Origin: Alphaproteobacteria bacterium | GTDB taxonomy: Bacteria; Pseudomonadota; Alphaproteobacteria; SMXS01 | Length of the DNA: 38,629 bases | Assembly: GCA_016124315.1 (NCBI GenBank) | Contig: WGNW01000071.1 | Span: 1 to 38,629, forward strand | Direction of reading: 5' to 3' | Shown here: positions 10,392-19,164 of the stretch, in pieces | Position numbering within the stretch: the first letter of the stretch is position 1 | How the letters are laid out: every line of letters begins with the position of its first letter | Position numbers and translations under genes: made by a program | The notes under the pieces: model-generated | The model's database searches: none | The model's input: the letters and a program-made list of their open reading frames with translations, nothing else | What the model was told of the DNA's origin: nothing

Positions 10392-12755
10392 CTACTCCCG
10401 CGTCTTCAGCACGGCGACCAGGTCCAGCCGGTCGAGGCGCCGGCGGACGACCAGCGCCGAAAGGGCAGCGGCCGCCACGACCACCAGCGCGGTCCACGCG
10501 TAGGTCGAGGGTTGGATGACCAGCGGCAGCTTGAACAGTTCCGTCTGCAGGCTCTTCACCACCATCCTTGCCACCCCGTACCCGATCGCCATGCCGAGCG
10601 GCAGCGCCAGCAGCACGAGGATGGCGAGTTCGCCCAGCAGAATTGCCGAGATTTCGCCGCGCGTGAAGCCGAGCACCCGCATGCTGGCCAACTCGCGTCC
10701 CCGCTCGGAAACGCTGATCCGGGCCGAATTGTAGACGACGCCGAAGGCGATGATCGACGCGAAGGCGATGTTGGTCAGCGTCATCTGGATCAGGTTCTGC
10801 CCGACCGTGTCGTTGAAGCCCTGGATGGCCGCCGCGCGGATCGACAGGCCGGCGATCGCCGGGGTCTGCTTGACCGCGTCGTAGAACCGGCCCGCCTGGC
10901 CGCCATCCACCTTCAGCCATGCCCCGGAAACCGTCGGTCCCTCCAGCATCAGCCGGTCGAGGGCGTCGATGTCCATGTAGGCGGCGGTGCCGACATACTG
11001 CTCGACGATGCCAGTCACGCGAACCTGGCGCACCGGCCGCCGGCCTTCCAGCGCCTCCACGGTCACAAGGTCGCCCAGCTGGGCGTCGAGTAGCCTGGCC
11101 AGCATGTCGGACAGCACCAGACCATCCATCGGCAGGCTGACGGGCCGTTGCCGGCGGTCCAGCGTCCGGTGCATATCGCCGTCGGGGCGGATGCCCAGCA
11201 GCGCCAGCCGGCGGTCGCGGTTCCTCAGGCGCAGCTTGACCGGCACGCTGCGGAAGGGCTCGACCCGCATCACGCCGGGCATGTGGCCGATGTCGTCCAG
11301 CGCCGCCGCCGATTGGGGCTCGTTCAGGGTCACGGCGACGTCCTCGCGGCCGGATCTGTTGAACTGGACGTCCAGCATGAAGTTGATGGTGTCGAGCGAG
11401 AAGCTGGAGGCGATCAGGGTTCCCAGCGCGGTGGCGATGCCCAGGCAGGTCAGCGTGGAGCGTCGCCACCGTCGTTCAAGGTGACGCAGGACCATCCGGG
11501 CCGCCGGCGACAGCAGATGCCCCAGGCCCAGCCGCTCCAGGAAGAGCGGCCGGTAGACCGCCGGCTGTTCCGGCCGCATGGCCTGGGCTGGCCGCAGCCG
11601 CATCACCTGGCGGATCGCCCGCAACGCGCCGAGGAACGCAATGCCGAAGCTCAGTCCGACGGAGACGGCCAGCACCCACGGCTCCAGGGTGTATTGCAGT
11701 TCGGGGAACCGGTAAAAGCGGGCGTACATGCTGGCCATGCCGCGGCCGAACCAGATGCCGGCGCCGATTCCGGTGACGATGGCGAGCAGCGCGATGGAGG
11801 CGGCGAACTTGGCGTAGTGCCAGCCGACTTCCCGGTCGGTCAGCCCCAGCGCCTTCAGGGTGCCGATCTCCTCCCGGTCCAGGCTGATCAGCCGCGACAT
11901 CACCGTATGCAGCAGGAAGCTCGCCACCGAGAGGAAGATCGCCGGCAGCACGATCGCCATGACCGTCAGCTGCTGCAGCTCGCTGCTCAGGAACATGTCC
12001 GAGATGTGGTCCTCGCGGCCATAGGCGCCCTGGCCGCCATAGCTGCGCGTCAGGGCGTCCACGGCGGCGATCACGTCGGGCTTCGAGGCACCGGGCATCA
12101 GCGACAGCACCGCGTCGTTGAAGGCGCCGTCCATGTCGTGGGCCGCCTCCAGCGCGTCGCGGCCCATCCACATCACGGCGAACCGCTTGTTGTCCGGGAA
12201 CAGGGCGCCGGGCGGCAGCGCGTAGGTGAATTCCGGAGAGATCGCCACGCCGACGATATCGAGGGTGCGCCGGTGGCCGCTGATCAGCGCGCTGACGTGG
12301 TCGCCCGGCCCCAGGTGCTGGGCCTCGGCGAAGGCGTCGCCGATTACCACCTCGTCCTCGCGGTAAGGCTCCACCAGCCGTCCGGCGCGCAGGTGCAGCC
12401 GGTTGAGCTGCGGTTGCCCGCCCTCCGGCAGAGAGGTGATGCGTGCGCTGGCGGGCTCGCGCATGCCCGGGACGTCGAGGGTGGCGCCGGCCGTCACCCG
12501 GGTCTCCACCCGCTGGACGCCCGGGATGTCCTCCAGTTGCCGCTTCAGCGCCTCGGGCGCGCGCTTCAGGCTCACGAACACGTCGCCGAACCGGTATTCC
12601 TGGTAGTAGAGGTGCCGCGTCTGGCCGAGGGAATCGATCAGGCCGGCGCTCATCACGAAGGTGGCGATGCCGGCGCCCATCACCAGCCCGATGGCGATCA
12701 GCTGGGTCGCCATCGACCGCAGGTTCCGCAGCAGCTTGTGATCCAGCACCGCCAT
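10392..12755 (-). CDS. FtsX/MacB-type ABC transporter permease
   Basis: 787 residues, with two FtsX-like halves. An N-terminal span (about residues 15-37) is followed by a large periplasmic domain, then three spans between about 265 and 400. A second periplasmic segment precedes a final set of spans, including ITLTNIAFASIIAFG-like and AILVLLALPLGMAIGYG stretches. The ERGRELASMRVLGFTRGEI segment is the typical FtsX coupling helix facing the ATPase, and EEIGTLKALGLTDREV is its counterpart in the first half. Such permeases act by mechanotransmission and handle lipids, lipoproteins or peptides. It starts 3 bases after the ATPase stop. Substrate unknown. Confidence 0.93.
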   Translation of the reverse strand: MAVLDHKLLRNLRSMATQLIAIGLVMGAGIATFVMSAGLIDSLGQTRHLYYQEYRFGDVFVSLKRAPEALKRQLEDIPGVQRVETRVTAGATLDVPGMREPASARITSLPEGGQPQLNRLHLRAGRLVEPYREDEVVIGDAFAEAQHLGPGDHVSALISGHRRTLDIVGVAISPEFTYALPPGALFPDNKRFAVMWMGRDALEAAHDMDGAFNDAVLSLMPGASKPDVIAAVDALTRSYGGQGAYGREDHISDMFLSSELQQLTVMAIVLPAIFLSVASFLLHTVMSRLISLDREEIGTLKALGLTDREVGWHYAKFAASIALLAIVTGIGAGIWFGRGMASMYARFYRFPELQYTLEPWVLAVSVGLSFGIAFLGALRAIRQVMRLRPAQAMRPEQPAVYRPLFLERLGLGHLLSPAARMVLRHLERRWRRSTLTCLGIATALGTLIASSFSLDTINFMLDVQFNRSGREDVAVTLNEPQSAAALDDIGHMPGVMRVEPFRSVPVKLRLRNRDRRLALLGIRPDGDMHRTLDRRQRPVSLPMDGLVLSDMLARLLDAQLGDLVTVEALEGRRPVRQVRVTGIVEQYVGTAAYMDIDALDRLMLEGPTVSGAWLKVDGGQAGRFYDAVKQTPAIAGLSIRAAAIQGFNDTVGQNLIQMTLTNIAFASIIAFGVVYNSARISVSERGRELASMRVLGFTRGEISAILLGELAILVLLALPLGMAIGYGVARMVVKSLQTELFKLPLVIQPSTYAWTALVVVAAAALSALVVRRRLDRLDLVAVLKTRE

Positions 12756-12758
12756 GGC

Positions 12759-13478
12759 TCACCAGGAGACCTGTCTGGGAGTCATCCGCGTCTCGTTGCG
12801 GTCCACCCGGTTGATGCGGCCGTCGGCGAAGTAGACCACGCGGTCCGCCAGATGCCGGATGGCGGCGTTGTGGGTGATCACCACCGTCAGCGTGCCGAGC
12901 TCCCGGTTCACCCGTTCCAGCGCCTCCAGCACGACCACGCCCGTGGTGATGTCGAGCGCGCCGGTGGGCTCGTCGCACAGCAGCACGTCGGGCCGCTTGG
13001 CGACGGCGCGGGCGATCGCCACCCGCTGCTGCTCACCGCCCGACATCTGGGCGGGAAAATGGTCGACCCGTTCGGCCAGGCCCACCAGCGCCAGTGCCTC
13101 CTCCGGTGTCAGCGGGTTCGGGGAGATTTCCGTCACCAGCGCCACGTTCTCCCGTGCGGTCAGGCTGGGGATCAGATTGTAGAACTGGAAAACGAAGCCC
13201 ACGTGGTTCCGGCGGTAGAGCGTGAGGTCGCGGTCGGTGACCAGCGTCAGATCCCGGCCGCGGAACCAGACGTGACCTTCGGTCGGGCTGTCCAGTCCGC
13301 CCAGGATGTTGACCAGCGTTGACTTGCCGCTGCCCGACGGTCCCAGCAGCACCACGTATTCGCCTTCGTAGAGGTCGAGGTCCACGCCTCGCAGGGCGCG
13401 AACCTGGACCTCGCCCATGTCGTAGACCTTGGTCAGGCCTTCCACGTGAAAGGCGGGCTGCGATGGCGTCTGGTTCAT
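12759..13478 (-). CDS. LolD/MacB-type ABC transporter ATPase
   Basis: 239 residues with Walker [10 protein letters not shown], the Q-loop in [12 protein letters not shown], signature [14 protein letters not shown], Walker [13 protein letters not shown] and the H-loop VITHN. The [14 protein letters not shown] segment places it in the LolD/MacB/FtsE group that pairs with FtsX-type permeases. It is the first gene of the operon with permease, adaptor and patatin lipase, all reading leftward with gaps of 3 bases or less. The 65-base gap upstream towards sixA may hold the operon promoter, but no clear boxes were recognised. Confidence 0.96.
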   Translation of the reverse strand: MNQTPSQPAFHVEGLTKVYDMGEVQVRALRGVDLDLYEGEYVVLLGPSGSGKSTLVNILGGLDSPTEGHVWFRGRDLTLVTDRDLTLYRRNHVGFVFQFYNLIPSLTARENVALVTEISPNPLTPEEALALVGLAERVDHFPAQMSGGEQQRVAIARAVAKRPDVLLCDEPTGALDITTGVVVLEALERVNRELGTLTVVITHNAAIRHLADRVVYFADGRINRVDRNETRMTPRQVSW

Positions 13479-13543
13479 GGCGGCAACGGTGTCACGATCG
13501 GTCCGCCGCGGCCATGCGCCGGATCAATTCCGCCCCGGTGCGG

Positions 13544-14053
13544 TCAGACCAGCGCCTTCGGGCTGTCGAAGGCGACCAGGTCGCCGGCGTTGGCGTCAGC
13601 CCAGCGCGCCGCGTCGAAGTCGATCACGGCGAGAGCGGCGGTGGGGAACTTGTCCTCGATTTCGCTGCGGCGGCCGGCGGCGTCGCTCGCCGACAGCTTC
13701 AGCGCCGCCAGTTGCATGCCCGGATTATGACCCACCAGCAGCACCGTGCGCGCCTCGTCGGGCGCGGCGCGGACCGTCCTGGCGATGGTGCGCGCGTCGG
13801 CCATGTAGAGATCGGCGTGGAACTGCACGGGCACCTCCCGCTGCAGCGCCTCGACCACGAGGGCGACGGTTTCGCGCGTCCGTACCGCGGGCGACGAGAG
13901 GATCAGGTCGGGGATCATGCCGCGCTGGCGGAGATAGGCGCCCATCAGGGCCGCGGCGCGCTGGCCGCGGGCGTTGAGCGGCCGCTCGTTGTCCGGCTGC
14001 TCCGGGTTCTGCCAGTCGGACTTGCCGTGCCGCAACAGCAGCAGCCGTTTCAT
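13544..14053 (-). CDS. sixA: SixA-type phosphohistidine phosphatase
   Basis: 169 residues when started at the ATG at 14053, which has an AGGAGG ribosome binding site just upstream and places LLLRHGKSDW (R8, H9, G10) at the N terminus as expected. The second catalytic histidine lies in LLVGHNPGM. This is the short histidine phosphatase branch that includes SixA, which dephosphorylates histidine-phosphotransfer domains. An alternative start at 14083 would add a glycine-rich leader unlike the family. The target phosphoprotein cannot be told from the neighbourhood. Confidence 0.9.
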   Translation of the reverse strand: MKRLLLLRHGKSDWQNPEQPDNERPLNARGQRAAALMGAYLRQRGMIPDLILSSPAVRTRETVALVVEALQREVPVQFHADLYMADARTIARTVRAAPDEARTVLLVGHNPGMQLAALKLSASDAAGRRSEIEDKFPTAALAVIDFDAARWADANAGDLVAFDSPKALV

Positions 14054-14110
14054 GGGACCTCCTCTGCCACCCACGCCGACCATAGTCGCGCAGCGTGTCG
14101 ATCTTGTGAA

Positions 14111-14130
14111 GCCGGGCGGCGTCGCCCGGC
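14111..14130 (-). terminator. GC hairpin between terB-like gene and sixA
   Basis: GCCGGGCG, a 4-base loop and CGCCCGGC make a perfect 8-base-pair stem 11 bases after the stop of the TerB-like gene. On the minus strand it is followed by TTCACAAG, not a T-run, so intrinsic termination would be weak. It may instead act as a 3' stability element. Confidence 0.4.
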
Positions 14131-14140
14131 GCCTTCGCCG

Positions 14141-14563
14141 TCAGCCGGGCAGCGGCCGATAGAGCGCGCCGACGCCGCTCTCGATGGCGACCGCCAACAG
14201 CCGGTCGATGTCCAGCTCATGCCGGATCATCTCCAGCAGGCGCAGTTCCTCCTGCGGTGCGCTGCCGTCGCTCGCCGCCACCGCGCAGGCGATGGCGTAG
14301 GCGGTGCCGGTCATGCCCTCGGGCAGGGCCTCCCTGACCAGCGCCAGCACGGTCTCCAGCCCGTCCCGCTCCTGCAGGATGTCGGTGCAGGCCTGGGCGG
14401 CCTCGAACAGCTTGCCGCTGTCGTAGCCGCGGAACACCGGCAGGTCGGACACGGTGTGCGAGATCGCCTGGATCTCGCTGTCGGTCATCCGGGAATCGGC
14501 GGCGGCGACGATGACCATCAGGTAGACCAGGGCGGCATGGGGCGACAGGACCGGTTCCGGCAC
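14141..14563 (-). CDS. TerB-like (tellurite resistance TerB family) protein
   Basis: 140 residues, entirely helical in character. Two TerB-type metal-binding repeats are visible: VAAADSRMTDSEIQAI near the N terminus and AASDGSAPQEELRLLEMI near the C terminus. Both have an acidic D-x-x-x-x-x-E pattern followed by hydrophobic helix. The family is widespread and named after tellurite-resistance loci, but isolated members have no proven role in tellurite. No other ter genes are nearby. It lies 55 bases after the helicase start region on the same strand as sixA. Confidence 0.75.
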   Translation of the reverse strand: MPEPVLSPHAALVYLMVIVAAADSRMTDSEIQAISHTVSDLPVFRGYDSGKLFEAAQACTDILQERDGLETVLALVREALPEGMTGTAYAIACAVAASDGSAPQEELRLLEMIRHELDIDRLLAVAIESGVGALYRPLPG

Positions 14564-14618
14564 GCTACTTCCCTCCAGGTTGCGATCGCCGCCACCATAA
14601 GGAGGCCGCCGGAAGGCA

Positions 14619-17366
14619 TCAACGGCAATCGGCAGTGGTCCGGTCGCGCAGGAACGCGGCGGTCGTTTCGACCGCCTCGCGCAGCCCGACCCGCGACACC
14701 TCCACGCCGTCCGGGAACGCGCCCAGCAGCCGCGAGGGCATGGCGCTGTCCAGCATCACGAACACGCCGCGGTCGCCGGCCCGGCGGATCAGCCGGCCGA
14801 ACGCCTGCTTGAGCCGCAGGCGGGTGAGCATGTCGTCGTAGCGGCTGCCGCCGAAGGCGTCGCGGCGCGCCCGGTGCAGGATGGAGGGGCGCGGCCACGG
14901 CACCCGGTCGAAGACGATCAGGCGCAGCGCCTCGCCGGGCACGTCGACGCCGTCGCGCACCGCGTCGGTCCCCAGCAGGCAGGAGTTGGCCTCGGCGCGG
15001 AAGATGTCGACCAGGGTGCCGGGGTCGAAGGCGTCGACGTGCTGGGCGTGCAGACCGATGCCCGCGGCGGCGAGCGGGCCGGCGATGCGGCCGTGCACGT
15101 CCCGCAGACGGCTGATGGCGGTGAACAGGCCCAGGGCGCCGCCGCCCGACGCCTCGAACAGCGCCCGGTAGGCGCCGGCCACCTGCTGCGGGCCGGTGCG
15201 CTTGACGTCGCGCACCACCAGCACCCGCGCCTGCGCGCCGTAGTCGAAGGGCGAGCGGTGGCTGGAGCGCTTCGCCGGCAGCACCAGGTGGTTGAAGCCG
15301 GTGCGCAGCTCGGCGTTGCGCCAGCCCTCCTCGTCCTCCGCCTCGTCGCGCAGGGTGGCCGAGGTGACGACGACGCCGTGGGCGGGCGCCAGCACCACGT
15401 CGGCGAACGGCTTGGTGGGATCGATCCAGTGCCGGTGCAGGCCGGCGTCGAACTCCCGCTGGCCGCTACGCTCCACCGAGAACCAGTCGACGAAGCCCTC
15501 GGCGGTGCCGCTCTCCAGGTCGCGTAGCATGGCGCGCCACGGCAGCAGCATGCTGTCGACGCGCCGCACGAGGCCGTTGCGGGCGGCCTCCAGCCGGGTC
15601 CGCTCGCTGCTCTCAAGGGACTCGGATTCGTCGGCGAGGCGCCGGCCGATCACCCGGGCGAGCTGCTGCATGGGCACGGTGAGCTCGGCGAGCGCCTTCT
15701 CCAGTGCGGCGGCCGCCTCGCGCAGCGCGTCCGACAGGGTGTGGGTGGCGGCCTCCAGCGTGTACGGGTCGTCCGGCCGCTGGGCGCGGGCGTAGACATG
15801 GGCGCGCACGGCGGCGAGGAAGTCCTCGGCCGCGCCCTGGGCGTTGGCGCTGGCGATGCGGCCCAGCCAGCCGTCGCCGGGAAGGGCGGCGGCGGCGCGG
15901 ATCGCCGCGCGCATCAGCGTCTCGCTCTCTGCGTGGTCGGCCAGCAGGTCGCCGATCCGGGTCTCCAGGCCGCGCGCCCGGCCGCGCCGGCCGCCCTCGG
16001 CGCCGCGTACCCAGCGGCGCAGTTCCACCGCCTCCTGGCCCGACAGGTGGGCCGAGAAGGCGCTGTCGGCGGCGTCGAACAGGTGGTGGCCCTCGTCGAA
16101 CACGTAGCGCGTCGGCCGGTCCTCCTCGGCGCCGTAGAGGGCGGCGCGGATCATCACCAGGGCGTGGTTGGCGATCACCAGGTCGGCGCCGCGCGCCTTG
16201 CGCGACGAGTGCTCGATGAAGCAGGTGCGCCAGTGCTCGCAGGCGGAATAGACGCATTCGCCCCGCCGGTCGGTGAGCCCGGAGGCGCGCCCCGGCCCGA
16301 TGCGCTGCAGCAGCCAGGCCGGCAGGTCGCCGCCCACCATGTCCCCGTCGCGGCTGTAGCGCGCCCAGCGGGCCACCAGGGCGAGGCGCACCAGGTTCTC
16401 CGGGATCATCCGGGCGCGGCCCACGGCCTCCTGCAGGTTGAGCAGGCAGAGATAGTTCTCGCGGCCCTTGCGCACCACGACCCGGCGCGCCTTGGTCCGC
16501 GCGTCGGGGAACAGCCGGTCCAGCTCCTGGTCGAGCTGGCGCTGCAGGTTCTTGGTGTAGGTGCTGAGCCATACCGGCCCGTCGTTGCGTTCGGCCCACA
16601 GGCTGGCGGGGGCGATGTAGCCCAGGGTCTTGCCGATCCCCGTCCCCGCCTCGGCCAGCACGGCGTTGGGCGCGGAGGCGATCTCGCGGGGCTGGAAGGC
16701 GCCGGTCACCGTCTCCGCGTAGTCGGCCTGACTGGGCCGCTCCTCGGCGTCGGGGCCGAGCAGCGCGCGCAGCCGCTCGCGCACCTCGGCGGTGCCCACC
16801 GGATAGTCGTCGGGCGGTGGGCGGGGCGCCTCGTCCTCCCACTGGGGCAGCCGGCGCCAGACCTCGAGGCCGCCGCCGGCGTCCTCGCCGGAGGCCGGCG
16901 CTCCCAACGCGGCGGTCACCAGCGTCCCCCACGGCCAGCCCGCCTTCGCCATGGTGCGGGCGATGCGCTGGGCTTCCGGGCGGTCGGGGTAGAGCGGGTC
17001 GGCCAGCAGGGCGAGCAGCCGGGCGGACGCCTGGTGCAGCAGCGCCGCCTGGCTTTCCAGGTCGCCGCCCGGCGGCGGCAGGCCCAGCGCCTCGGCGAGG
17101 CCGCCGGGCGTCGGCAGGCACCAGGTGGCGGGCCGCGCGAAGGCGTAGAGATCGAGGACGTCGAGCACGCCGGTGAGCGGTTCGGTCTCCAGCCGGGCGC
17201 TCACCGCCGGCTCGTGGCAGATCAGCAGCGGCTCGCGGGCCGCCCGCACCGCCGCCTCGCCCAGGCCGATCGTCTCGACCTCGCCGTCGGGCGACACCAG
17301 CACCGCGCCGCCCAGGCCGACGGCGAGGGCGGGCACGTCCGCGATCGTGAGGGAAGCGGCCTTCAT
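14619..17366 (-). CDS. DinG/XPD-like superfamily 2 DNA helicase with Fe-S cluster motif
   Basis: 915 residues. Walker A is AEAGTGIGKT at 238-247 and the DEAH-type box is FDEGHH at about 423-428. Between them are four cysteines spaced as in XPD/DinG Fe-S helicases (C307, C371, C376, C382). The C-terminal half has the motif VI region QAFGRLIRRAGDRG. It should be a 5'-3' DNA helicase resolving damaged or structured DNA. The first 100 residues resemble a decayed DnaQ-like exonuclease domain with no acidic catalytic pair. It diverges from lysK. Confidence 0.92.
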   Translation of the reverse strand: MKAASLTIADVPALAVGLGGAVLVSPDGEVETIGLGEAAVRAAREPLLICHEPAVSARLETEPLTGVLDVLDLYAFARPATWCLPTPGGLAEALGLPPPGGDLESQAALLHQASARLLALLADPLYPDRPEAQRIARTMAKAGWPWGTLVTAALGAPASGEDAGGGLEVWRRLPQWEDEAPRPPPDDYPVGTAEVRERLRALLGPDAEERPSQADYAETVTGAFQPREIASAPNAVLAEAGTGIGKTLGYIAPASLWAERNDGPVWLSTYTKNLQRQLDQELDRLFPDARTKARRVVVRKGRENYLCLLNLQEAVGRARMIPENLVRLALVARWARYSRDGDMVGGDLPAWLLQRIGPGRASGLTDRRGECVYSACEHWRTCFIEHSSRKARGADLVIANHALVMIRAALYGAEEDRPTRYVFDEGHHLFDAADSAFSAHLSGQEAVELRRWVRGAEGGRRGRARGLETRIGDLLADHAESETLMRAAIRAAAALPGDGWLGRIASANAQGAAEDFLAAVRAHVYARAQRPDDPYTLEAATHTLSDALREAAAALEKALAELTVPMQQLARVIGRRLADESESLESSERTRLEAARNGLVRRVDSMLLPWRAMLRDLESGTAEGFVDWFSVERSGQREFDAGLHRHWIDPTKPFADVVLAPAHGVVVTSATLRDEAEDEEGWRNAELRTGFNHLVLPAKRSSHRSPFDYGAQARVLVVRDVKRTGPQQVAGAYRALFEASGGGALGLFTAISRLRDVHGRIAGPLAAAGIGLHAQHVDAFDPGTLVDIFRAEANSCLLGTDAVRDGVDVPGEALRLIVFDRVPWPRPSILHRARRDAFGGSRYDDMLTRLRLKQAFGRLIRRAGDRGVFVMLDSAMPSRLLGAFPDGVEVSRVGLREAVETTAAFLRDRTTADCR

Positions 17367-17470
17367 CCGCGCGAGTATAGAGGGCCGGCGCGGCCTGCGC
17401 CACGCTCTCGGAACAAAACGGGACCGCCCGGCGCTGCCTGCTGCGCCGTGCCGGCTGGCGCCCTGAATCG

Positions 17471-17499
17471 TTGACGCTCCGGTCCCATGCGCCTACCTT
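17471..17499 (+). promoter_or_regulatory. Candidate sigma70 promoter for lysK
   Basis: TTGACG at 17471-17476 is separated by 17 bases from TACCTT at 17494-17499, 28 bases before the lysK ATG. The -35 box differs from consensus at one base, and the -10 keeps the key T, A and final T. It predicts a short leader of about 20 bases. No other strong candidate was seen in the 161-base gap between the helicase gene and lysK. Confidence 0.5.
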
Positions 17500-17527
17500 C
17501 CGCGCTTTCCCTCCCCGAGAACTCCTG

Positions 17528-19105
17528 ATGTCCGATCTTCGTGAAATCGCCCTGAACAGCACCGCGTGGCCCTTCGTCGAGGCCCGCAAGCTGGTGGAGC
17601 GCTTCGAGAAGACGGGCGCGCCGGAAGCGGTGATCTTCGAGACCGGCTACGGCCCCTCGGGCCTGCCCCACATCGGCACCTTCGGCGAGGTGGCGCGCAC
17701 CACCATGGTGCGACACGCCTTTTCCGTGCTGTCGGACATCCCGACCCGGCTTATCGCCTTCTCCGACGACATGGACGGCCTGCGCAAGGTGCCCGACAAC
17801 ATCCCGAACAAGGAATTGGTGGCGCCGCATCTGGGCAAGCCGCTGACCCAGGTGCCCGACCCGTTCGGCACCCATGAGAGCTTCGGCCACCACAACAACG
17901 CGCGGCTGCGGGCCTTCCTCGACGAGTTCGGCTTCGGCTACGAGTTCATGAGCGCCACCGAGTGCTACCGGAGCGGACGGTTCGACGACACGCTGCTCAG
18001 CGTGCTGCGCCACTACGACGCCGTCATCAACGTCATCCTGCCGACGCTTGGCCCGGAGCGGCGGGCGACCTACAGCCCGTTCCTGCCCGTGTGCCCGAGG
18101 ACCGGCCAGGTGCTGCAGGTCCCGATCGTTGCGCGGGACGCGGAGGCGGGTACCGTCACCTACGAGGACGAGGGCGAGCGGGTGACCGTTCCGGTCACTG
18201 GCGGCGGCTGCAAGCTGCAGTGGAAGGCCGACTGGGCCATGCGCTGGGTGGCGCTGGGCGTGCACTACGAGATGGCCGGCAAGGACCTGATCGATTCGGT
18301 CAAGCTGTCGAGCCGCATCTGCTCGGTGCTCGGCGGCACCCCGCCGGAAGGCTTCAACTACGAGTTGTTCCTGGACGAGAACGGCGAGAAGATCTCCAAG
18401 TCCCGCGGCAACGGCCTGACCATCGACGAATGGCTGCGCTACGCCGCGCCGGAGAGCCTGTCGCTCTACATGTTCCAGTCGCCCCGCAAGGCGAAACGGC
18501 TGTATTTCGACGTCATTCCCAAGGCGGTCGACGAGTATGTGGGCTTCCTCGACGCCTATCACCGGCAGGAGAAGCCGGAGGACCGGCTCGCCAACCCGGT
18601 CTGGCACATCCATTCGGGCAACCCGCCGAGGGAGGACGTGCCGGTCACCTTCGGCCTGCTGCTCAACCTGGTGAGCGCGAGCAATTCGGAGGATCCGCAG
18701 ATCCTGTGGGGCTTCATCAGCCGCTACGCGCCCGGCGCGACGCCGCAGAACCACCCGCTGCTCGACCGCCTGGTGCGCTACGCGGTGGCCTACTACGAGG
18801 ACTTCGTGCGTCCCTCGAAGCGGTTCCGGCTGCCGGACGACCGCGAGCGCGCCGCCCTCGCCGACCTGGCGGCGGCGTTGCGGGGCCTGCCGGATAGCGC
18901 TTGCGCCGAGGACATCCAGAACGAAATCTATGCGGTGGGCAAGAGCCACGGCTTCGAGCCGCTTCGGGACTGGTTCAAGGCGCTGTACGAAACCTTGCTG
19001 GGACAGAGTCAGGGTCCCAGGATGGGGTCGTTCTTTGCGCTTTACGGGCTCGAGAACAGCCGGGGGTTGCTGAACGCCGCTCTAGAGGGAAAGCTGGCGG
19101 CGTGA
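17528..19105 (+). CDS. lysK: Class I lysyl-tRNA synthetase
   Basis: 525 residues from the ATG at 17528; upstream codons to 17471 overlap the promoter-like sequence and are not family-like. The class I signatures are clear: [15 protein letters not shown] with PHIGT at 47-51 (HIGH motif) and [10 protein letters not shown] with KISKS at 288-292 (KMSKS motif). It also has the class I LysRS stretch [15 protein letters not shown]. The enzyme charges tRNA-Lys with lysine. This archaeal-type LysRS replaces the usual class II LysS in many alphaproteobacteria and spirochaetes. Confidence 0.97.
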   Translation: MSDLREIALNSTAWPFVEARKLVERFEKTGAPEAVIFETGYGPSGLPHIGTFGEVARTTMVRHAFSVLSDIPTRLIAFSDDMDGLRKVPDNIPNKELVAPHLGKPLTQVPDPFGTHESFGHHNNARLRAFLDEFGFGYEFMSATECYRSGRFDDTLLSVLRHYDAVINVILPTLGPERRATYSPFLPVCPRTGQVLQVPIVARDAEAGTVTYEDEGERVTVPVTGGGCKLQWKADWAMRWVALGVHYEMAGKDLIDSVKLSSRICSVLGGTPPEGFNYELFLDENGEKISKSRGNGLTIDEWLRYAAPESLSLYMFQSPRKAKRLYFDVIPKAVDEYVGFLDAYHRQEKPEDRLANPVWHIHSGNPPREDVPVTFGLLLNLVSASNSEDPQILWGFISRYAPGATPQNHPLLDRLVRYAVAYYEDFVRPSKRFRLPDDRERAALADLAAALRGLPDSACAEDIQNEIYAVGKSHGFEPLRDWFKALYETLLGQSQGPRMGSFFALYGLENSRGLLNAALEGKLAA

Positions 19106-19164
19106 AGGGCTCGCATCATTCCCTTCATCGGGATCGATTTCCATTTCCAAGCCATGGAGCGGGA

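Noticed and set aside
14141-14563. Tellurite-resistance or TerY-type phage-defence locus
   Set aside because: The TerB-like gene stands alone with no terC, terD or terY-type partners.
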